Shown: in pieces, positions 55,975 to 64,000 of the stretch | Position numbering within the stretch: position 1 is the stretch's first letter | Layout: each line of letters begins with the position of its first letter | Assembly: GCA_013398015.1 (NCBI GenBank) | Contig: VZRR01013890.1 | Location: 635,118 to 699,117, forward strand | DNA: 64,000 bases | From: Oreocharis arfaki | Lineage: Eukaryota > Chordata > Aves > Passeriformes > Paramythiidae | Direction: 5' to 3' | Notes under the pieces: model-generated | What the model was told of the DNA's origin: nothing | What the model saw: the letters and a program-made list of their open reading frames with translations, nothing else | The model's database searches: none | Program-made: the position numbers and the translations under genes

Positions 55975-58680
55975 CACATGTTTTATGTATCATTTAAGAA
56001 AGAGCAATATGATGCCCTTTTTTTTATCCAAACAGCAACAGTCCATTTGAATCTTTACATAAACTAAATAAATACATATTGCCTACAAAGCTAGGGGAAG
56101 GTTACCTCGTCAGAGTTCAGGGGCCCTATTTACTGTCTCCCCTGGCACTGTAAGCCACTGAAAGTTTAATGAAGAAAATTATAGTTTGCTAGGCCATATA
56201 AAACACCAGGATGTATTTATTTCTGCATAATAAAATCAACCTAGAGTAACAGCATAAGGAATAAGTAGTTTCTGCTGTACCAGACTTGCTTCTCTTTCTG
56301 GGGCTCTACATTGGTCTTGCTGCAAAATAATCAGGAATTTAAAATTTATTTCTTACCACAGGAAATTAGTTGTTTGGAATAATACAGTGCTGTGTATGCA
56401 TCATAAATTTCCCAGGTTCCTCACATGCTGTGGTACACAGACACTGAGAGATTAATTATGACATAGCCAATAAATAATTACAGCTATGCAACATATATGT
56501 CCCATCCACTAAGACAAAGCGGCAGCAAAGACATATGCAAATTTCAGTGTAGGCTGCCACATTCTTTTAAGGAAATCCAAAGAAATACTGGGACAGTAAG
56601 ATATTGCTATCCAACTATTTTTCAAAAAATTACCTGGATGATGCATGTAATCAGCCATAAACACCTCATTCAAATCAACTTCATTGCCCCCTACAGTTCC
56701 TTCTCCAGGAAGGAGACAAAGCATGTAGAAATTGTGGTGGAACAGAGGTAGCTTCTGGCTCGTAAGAGGCACTGGGAGTCCACAGGAAACATAAAAGCTT
56801 GCCATCACATTTTCAAACTCACTGGGAGATGAAGTCCCACCCCTGCAGCAGTCTAACTGGGAACTGCAGCACTGCTGAACATGAGCCTTATTTCACTTAT
56901 TTCAATGAAGACATTCAACTTAAATCCTAACCTTACAGTGAATGATTAACATCAACTTCTAAGAAAGATAAAACAGTATTTCTAGAGACACAAGTGGTTG
57001 TTAATTTTATATTACAGGCCAACAAAACAACTGAAAGTTTCTAATTAAACAGCCCTTCTGTAGGCTGATATTCTGCAATTTTATGTATAAATCAAGCTAG
57101 GTGACTTATTTCTAGTAAGTCTGAAAATAATAAAATTGGTTTCAATGACCTCAGCGATACATATGCTTATTTGTGGTTATGGCCCCAGGCAACCCTGAAA
57201 TCAGTCATTCCATTAAGTCCAAAGCATGGCACACAGCCAAGCTCCTGTAAGAGTTAGATGTCTTGCACATACCTTCTTTGTGTGTTTATTTAAATAGAAT
57301 GGTGACTGGGTTTTCGGCCACCCATCACTTATAGACCCCCCATAATATTTAAAGGAACTGTTCAACTGAATCTTAGCATACACCAGCTATCCTTGGGACA
57401 CTAGCTCTTTAAAAATGATGTAAAATCATCGAAAATTGAAGCAACAGGGGAAAACATCACAACAGTGTTTATCTGGAGATAATTTAATGTGCATATTCCT
57501 CCACAGATGAGTCACGCAATATTTTTTGTATGGTTTAATTACAATAGTAGAATAAAGAACCTAAATGCCCTTACACAGCCAAAAGAAATACACAAACTGT
57601 CCAATATAATAAAACAAGAAATAATGGCGATAATTATCACAAAATAAAGAAAGCAATTCAGGCTACCATACTGGGTTTTTCTGATCCTTTGGGTTTGTTT
57701 TTTGGTTGTTTGGGTTTTGGAGTTTTTTAATAAATAAAATAAACTCTTTTTTCCCTTTCTTCTCCAAGGTCACAAAAAGAAGCTGCAACAGCTAACTCAC
57801 ATTATCAGGAACACCACAATGATGTGGGCAAATCAAAACCAAACTAATATTTGACCATTCAAAAACAACAGTAATCTTCAGGGCAACCTGATACTAAAGA
57901 AACACACAATCATTTTCTCATTCTGGGCTACAGAACCCAAAAAGTAATAATGAATTACATTTTCTTTCAGAAGCTTCAAACTTCTAGGTATCTTTTAATT
58001 AAGAGAGTTTTCACAGTACAAGAAAACATCAAAGTATCCTCTTTCAACCTTTACAGCTGAGGTCTCTCAAATAAGAGAAATTCACAAGGAAAAAAAGCTA
58101 TGCCAAATGATGAGCAGGAAGAAAGATGTGTCAAACTGTTGTCATCACACATAACAAAAGTTATATTTACTGCTCTCTTTTCTTGCTGGTGATACTGCTA
58201 TGTACCATAAAAGGATCTCTCAAAGACAGTAAGTGTCAAATAGACCCAAATAAAGAGAATGAAGTTTTTAGAACTTCCTAATACCAGTCATCCTCATCTA
58301 TTCTAAAATACATGGCCCATGTCTATATTTCAGACTGTAAAGAAAAGCCATCAAACGAAAGCAGCAAGCAAAATGTACTAGAATAGGACAAAATTGTGAT
58401 GATTTTTATCTTTGAACAGGTACTATAATAAAGGTTGGCAGGTACCAATTCCAGCAGAACCAGTTCCAGCCAGGTCAATAACTACTTTGAATAGTGTGCA
58501 ATAAGTTATACAAGTGTATATATATATACACTGCAATTGAGGAACTGCTGTTTTTTTTAGAGGGTTCAGTGCTAGCATCTAAAGTTTTCTATTTGGCTTC
58601 TGTATGACTTCTTACTAAATGCTAAGGAAGGGATTCAGTGCACCTTTCAATAATAATAAATATCCATTAATAAAACTGAA

Positions 58681-58713
58681 TTATGATTATTATTATTATT
58701 ATTACTATTATTA
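58681..58713. repeat. (ATT)n microsatellite
   Basis: ATT/TTA triplets run across the interval, with one ATTACT interruption. Confidence 0.93.
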
Positions 58714-60312
58714 GAACAACATTTTTTAAAGTGCTCTTTTCTTTATGGCCTTAAATAAAGAGAGGAAAGTACTGCCAAGAACAGCACACACTCTGAGTTC
58801 CTGAAACTCCACCCTTCCTGGCATCCAAAAGATTGCTAAAAAAAGATAATGGTTGCTCCAACCTGAATTCCACAGGCCTCTTAACTTCAAATGGATTAAC
58901 TCAGAAAGGAAAGCTGTTAATTAAACACAGGCTAAAGACAATGCATCTAACCAGTTAACACCTGTGATCTGAAAGACTGCATCTGAATTAATCCTGAGAA
59001 CCAAAACAGGATAGAAATAAAACAAATGTCTAGGTTGTATATGTAAGTAAATGTTTTAATGGCCAGCTCAGCTTAACTGTTCAAAAAGAAAGGAAAAAAA
59101 AGCGCCAAACCTGCAGCAGGGTATTCACCACATAAGGTAGAGGTGGTATGTACTGATTCTTGTAGCATACCTGCAGTTTATTATGTTCTCTTCGTCAAAA
59201 TAGCACAAAAACTAGTTTGCAGATACCCCACTCTGATATGACACCCCACTGGGATTCCTTCCCACCAGGCATGTTTTGCCTTTGTGGAATTAACTGGAAG
59301 CCGGGAACAACAATCCACCCTTCCTCTCAGTATTTATTACATGGCTTCTTACTCCCTGAAGGACACTGATGTCTCTTAGATACGTTTCTATAATTTTTCA
59401 GAACTTAAATAGATGCTGTGTAATTATTTTTAAACTGAAGTTTCATGGTGATGTTTTCCAGGCTCAGCTGATTAAAGCTTGTTTAATGGATCTTGAAGAA
59501 AATATATTCTTCACCTTAATAAGAATTTATGCAAATCACTGCCACTAGCTTTTACATAAAACCTTTTCAATTAATTACAATTAGGCTTTTTAGTTCTAGG
59601 TTTCTGGGGGTTTTGCCACTAGGAAATTATAAGCATGTATTGTTGGAGGTTTTTTTTCAATTGTGGGAAATAAAACTTAATTACTGTAATGTAAAAACTC
59701 CTATACAAATGAATTTGTAAGAGCCCTTTTCATCTCTGCCATTCAGATCAGGTCTAAATACATACTCCCAGATATCTGTGACTGGAAAGAAGACAAAGCA
59801 AATTCATCTCTGGTGTTGATATACACAAATTATTCCTTGGCTTTAGGAGAGAGATTTTATAGCAAAAAGAAACAAAATCATTCAAATAAAGTATTCAAAT
59901 ATTGGCATGTGTTCCCATCACTTCTGAAACTCACAAATACACAAAGATCTCTCTCTAAATATAATATTGTAGAAGGTTTTTTTGGTACATATTTCATGGC
60001 CATTTCAGTGTCTTGTCTACTTAGCATCAGTATAAAAAAGCCCTTGCTTAAGTGAATAACTGTTCTTTCAATAGAGCCAGGAATATTCCAGTAGAGAAAC
60101 TGCAACAACTCAGAACAATGCATTCACCAGTAATAACATCTGAACCTTTTCTACAGGTACGGATTTACAGTGAGGAAGAAGGTGCAAGGCTTCATATTGT
60201 AGAGTTTATTGTGATTAATTAAGAAGCGCTTCATATAAAAGTGAAATCTTTATTTGCATTGCAACTGATTTCCTAAGCCCAGATGCTTTTAGCTCTTCTG
60301 AACTGAGAGCTA

Positions 60313-60455
60313 CCGAGCACTACTTCGGTTCTGATTTTATTAGCTGAGGCGAGGGAGGGAAAGCGGGAGATTTCTGTTACGGTATTTCCAATGGAACATC
60401 TTATTTTTAGCGAACAGCACACATGCAAGCAGTCTTGCACGTTCCCACCACGCCG
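60313..60455. other. Local CpG cluster in the first intron
   Basis: Nine CpG dinucleotides fall within about 143 bp (in CCGAG, TCGGT, GCGAG, GCGGG, ACGGT, GCGAA, ACGTT, CACGCC and CCGGA). The surrounding kilobases have few. It is too short for a classical CpG island. It could be a small regulatory element, a conserved block, or a remnant of a GC-rich repeat. No start codon exon for TMTC2 is visible in it on the minus strand. Confidence 0.45.
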
Positions 60456-61957
60456 GAGTAGGGCAAAATCCAGCCACTGTTTTGTTCCACCCCCTTTCTT
60501 GAGCAGTGAAATACCATCCCTGGCCACAGAAATGATCACTCCATCCATTATTCTCATCAAACTTATGATTAATTTGAGAGAAGGAAAGACAATATGGGAA
60601 GCAACTGCAAGGCCCTCAGCTAGAACTAGAATTCAGAGAAGCCAGTTTCTGTCTGCTCCTATTTCTCTTGTGAAGTCACTGGATTCCGGTCCTAGAACAC
60701 CAGTGTTAAACACAGTCTAATATACCTTTCTCTGTTCGTGCTATTGTTTAGGTTTTCCCATGCCAGAGAACAGAAGCGACAGAAATTAGGTAAAAAATGA
60801 ATGACTGCTTTGAGCAATCCATGTTCTACAAACTTATAGCTACTCATCGATGACAGCTCCCTTCACGTCCCTTTTTCAAGTCTTCAGGCATGGCACGTTT
60901 TTTGCTACAAAATGGAAGTTCTAATCCACATTTATGGCTGCAATCATAGCTCCCATTCATAAAGCAGATGAATTCATAATTGGACATAGACATATTCCCT
61001 CATCTGTCACAATTCTTTAATTTTGTGTCAATTAACCAGAAATAAAAGAGCACTTCCTCTCAGAAAAGCAACCGTGAAAATGACTGACTGGTTCTAGGTT
61101 TATAGCCTTCTAATCCAGATCAAATGTGCTCACAAAAAGAAGTTACCTATCTCCAACTGTTGCCTCTAGAAAATCAACCAGGGTTCTGCAAACCAAACTG
61201 TTCCCCGCAGAAGCTTATATGGCCTTTGATTTAGGAGTAAAACTTTGGTGGACTAATTACAACTGCAGTGACATTTATGTAATGCACTGTTAAGCACTAC
61301 AGATCACAACAAGACATGCATAGGAGTACAACTACGGTGCCCAAAACAGTAACACTGAAAATTAATGTACAGGACAATCAGTTTGAGTCGAACATAAAAA
61401 CGAGACTAAGGCTTTGGAGCAGGAAGCAGATTCACTAGAAATTAAAAGGCTAAGCAGAATATTAAATAGCCACATAAACAATGTGAAACTGTTCTATGCT
61501 TCTAATTTGCAGGCAGATTTTGGCAGCTGAAACTTCATTAGCAATTCTCCAGGTGATGTATGAACCAGCTCATCCTCCCATGACTGCACCTGTTCTGCAC
61601 GGCCAGTAGTAGTAAAACTGACATAATAGGTAGAATCGTAAAGACAGAGAACACCACTTTTCAACACCCCAATAAAGTGATGTGATTTATTTTTAAGCAG
61701 CCACTTCGCCCTTTTGGAAGTGTGGTTATGGTCAGATGACAGAATCCATCTTTTGAACTTTAACATTGACTGCCAAGGGGATATTATGATGCAAACTCAC
61801 ATCTCCTTCTTTTGCCATTAACACTGTCTAAGCTGCCAGCTTCGTTCTAAGAGTAAATCAGATCTTGTTTAACAGAAATACAACTTGCTGGGGATTATTT
61901 CTTTTTTAATCCAAACAACTAAGATATTCATCAGTTTCCCAGATCAAATTTCCATGT

Positions 61958-62053
61958 AGATGTGGAACTCAGGGGTATGATTTAGTGGTGATCCTGGACT
62001 CCATGATCTTGGAGATCTTTTTCAACCTAAGGGATTCTGTAATGCCACGATTT
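61958..62053 (+). mobile_element. CR1 LINE 3' tail, short and internally deleted
   Basis: TAGATGTGGAACTCAGGGGT is followed by ATGATTTAGTGGTGATCCTG, CATGATCTTGGAGATCTTTT and TCAACCTAAGGGATTCTGTA. The order is that of a CR1 3' end, but the middle is shorter than in the copy at 54006-54176, which implies an internal deletion. Confidence 0.85.
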
Positions 62054-64000
62054 CTAGGAAAAGGTAAAATAACTGAACAGCCAATAGAAAATAGTGCTCA
62101 GGAGACAAGTCCAAACTGTTAGGTATCTGGAAGCTCTTTAGCTCCTGGGGTAAAGTGATTAGTATAACTAAAAACTCAGGCATTCCAAGACAAATATTCC
62201 TGTAGAGAATTATTTCTACATGACTGATGCATTATTGGCTAATTTTCCTTTTTTAAGACTCATCTAGCCAAACAAAGACATTCTAAAGGAAGAAAATTAC
62301 AGCAGCAATCTAGCATTCAGTAGATTTTCTTCTTTTAAGTACGCTTTCATGCACGGAAACATTCAAAACTAGAATGGCAAACTGGCTTTACACACCGTAA
62401 TTTCAAGAACTATAGTTTCTGAGCCTCAAGTATTTTTCTGCCATAAGACTTCAGACTTACTCTGCTCTGGTCAAACCTTTTAATATTTCTTCACTTCTAC
62501 ATCAGATTAGAAGACATTTCCCTCTCCTCCAACTTTTTTGGGTTTTTTTCTTGTCTTCTATATTCTCCCATTTCCATTCAAGAATGTAGGATTACTAAAC
62601 CACACTGGGGGAGAAAAAGCTCTTACACAATAAATAATACAACTACTTTCCCCATGCTAAAGAAACGAAATTTCAATACACACCCATTAAATTGTCCAAA
62701 TAGATGATGGTCCTTGTCATTAACAATAACTCCATCCAATTTTTTTTTTTCCTTGTTGATAGCTGGACTGAGTGCATGGGGTTCTTCCCTCTCAGACCAA
62801 GCCTTAATTTAAAATGCAGCATTCAGTCTTAGGAACTTAAACACTCTATTAAGCAAGTGATCAAAATTTCAAACAATCTGCCTTTTTGGATTATGTCACT
62901 TCTTAATAGTCTGGTTAAGAATTTCTTCATAGCAAGCTCTGAAATCTTGCTCCTAAAAGCAGGTCAGAAAATTTTTACATCTGACTGTGAGCTGAAGATG
63001 CACCCTCTAAATTTCCCCAAAATTCCCCAAACAGCACATTGTCGTTTTATGGTTTTTTAATGTATGTATAAACTTCACACCTTAAAATAGCCCTCTCTAG
63101 GGACCACAAACACATTAAATATATTTAGGCAGAAACCAGCCATCATAATTTAGGGGAGAGGAAGCAAAGAAACATGGAATTGTTTGTTGCATGCTGCTGT
63201 CCCATTATGCCCAGGAGATCCAAGAGTCTTAAGAGCAAGCACAGTCATCTACTGTTCTTCATGAACAAAAGTTAGAGTTAGCAAATTACGTTACACTAAA
63301 TTTAATGGGTTTTCAGTTTATAACATCTTTGTTCAGTCAGTTTTTATAGCCTTGTGGGGACATTTTCAGTACTGCTGATGGGTATTTAGACACCAAGTTT
63401 CTCACAGTACAGTACAGGGATGTTTTTAAAATTAATTAATGTTAGCATAGCACTTCTAAAGTATAAAATACTACATAAATAATAAAGGCATTCAGTTAAT
63501 AAGAGTAGTTTTAAAAGGGGTTAAATCCCCGTTCATCATACTGAATGTAAGCATTTTATATTTTTAAAATTCACAGACCGTCTATAAAAAGCCTGACAAA
63601 CATTTAATAGGCACTGAAAAGAACACTAGAAACACAGACAGCCTCAACTTGTTTCTGTAATCAATTCTAAATGAAGTCAACTCAGAGAAGTCACCTCACA
63701 GAAACATGAAGCCCCCATGAAATCACAGTTCCCAAATGAAAGGGCAAGGAGTAGTGCCTTTTTGGCTGCTGTGATCCAAAAGGTCATAGAGGACAATGAG
63801 ACTGCTTTAAGTACTGTGAACTTTGAATGTTGTAGAGGTCAAAATTTATTAGCTGAGTAACAAAAAGAAGCTAGCATCTTCATTACCTAAAAAATTTATT
63901 GCAGTAGAAAAAGAAGTTCCCATAACAGCTCCCTGGTATCCTCTCCTTCCTCCCCACCACAAGTTTCTGAGAACAATATGATGTTGATTGGTTTTCACCT

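Larger units (their letters stand above)
44383..64000 (-). other. TMTC2: TMTC2 first intron (partial, at least 19.6 kb)
   Basis: This sequence lies upstream of the exon at 43812-44382 in the direction of transcription. That exon opens with one base completing a codon, so the missing upstream exon ends in phase 2, consistent with TMTC2 coding exon 1 ending ...DDS. No promoter-like CpG island and no start-codon exon were seen up to 64000, so this is taken as intron throughout. It contains two CR1 tails, AT-type microsatellites, a C-rich degenerate minisatellite near 47.5 kb and a local CpG cluster near 60.4 kb. Confidence 0.8.

Noticed and set aside
44383..64000. Search for TMTC2 coding exon 1 and its promoter
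   Set aside because: No minus-strand start exon ending ...DDS and no promoter-size CpG island were found. The GC-rich block near 47.5 kb is repeat-like, and the CpG cluster near 60.4 kb is too small.
1..64000. CRISPR array, tRNA or rRNA genes, bacterial-type operons
   Set aside because: There are no regularly spaced direct repeats, no tRNA B-box with a cloverleaf, no rRNA text, and no consecutive long open frames with ribosome binding sites.

Overview
The window looks like vertebrate nuclear DNA, most likely from a bird. It is AT-rich, has no dense gene packing, and contains two large coding exons with canonical GT-AG splice sites. Its interspersed repeats are CR1-type LINE fragments and solo endogenous-retrovirus LTRs, the combination expected in avian genomes. 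The species cannot be fixed from the sequence; a lineage outside the chicken group is a guess from the LTR style.

The only gene I can support is TMTC2 (transmembrane O-mannosyltransferase targeting cadherins 2), on the minus strand and entering from the right. Two consecutive internal coding exons are present: 43812-44382 (190 codons plus one base) and 6330-7158 (276 codons plus one base). They join in frame (phase 0) across a 36,653-bp intron and encode about 466 residues of a protein that is about 836 residues in human. The upstream exon, with the start codon and the acidic Asp-Asp loop, lies beyond position 64000. The downstream TPR exons lie to the left of position 1. TMTC2 is an ER multi-pass membrane protein of the TMTC1-4 family, which puts O-linked mannose on cadherin ectodomains.

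Layout from left to right. 1-6329 is the start of the intron after the DUF1736 exon and holds a clean 234-bp solo LTR with an exact 5-bp target duplication. 6330-7158 is the downstream exon. 7159-43811 is the 36.7-kb intron, with three CR1 fragments, a retroviral-type LTR near 12.5-12.85 kb, a 540-bp solo LTR at 37.2-37.7 kb, and several microsatellites and small inverted repeats. 43812-44382 is the upstream exon. 44383-64000 is part of the first intron, with a C-rich minisatellite-like block near 47.5 kb, AT microsatellites, two CR1 tails and a short CpG cluster near 60.4 kb.

I found no RNA gene, CRISPR array, operon or complete mobile element, and no convincing new biological system. The other open frames are short and match no family I recognise, or they run through repeats.
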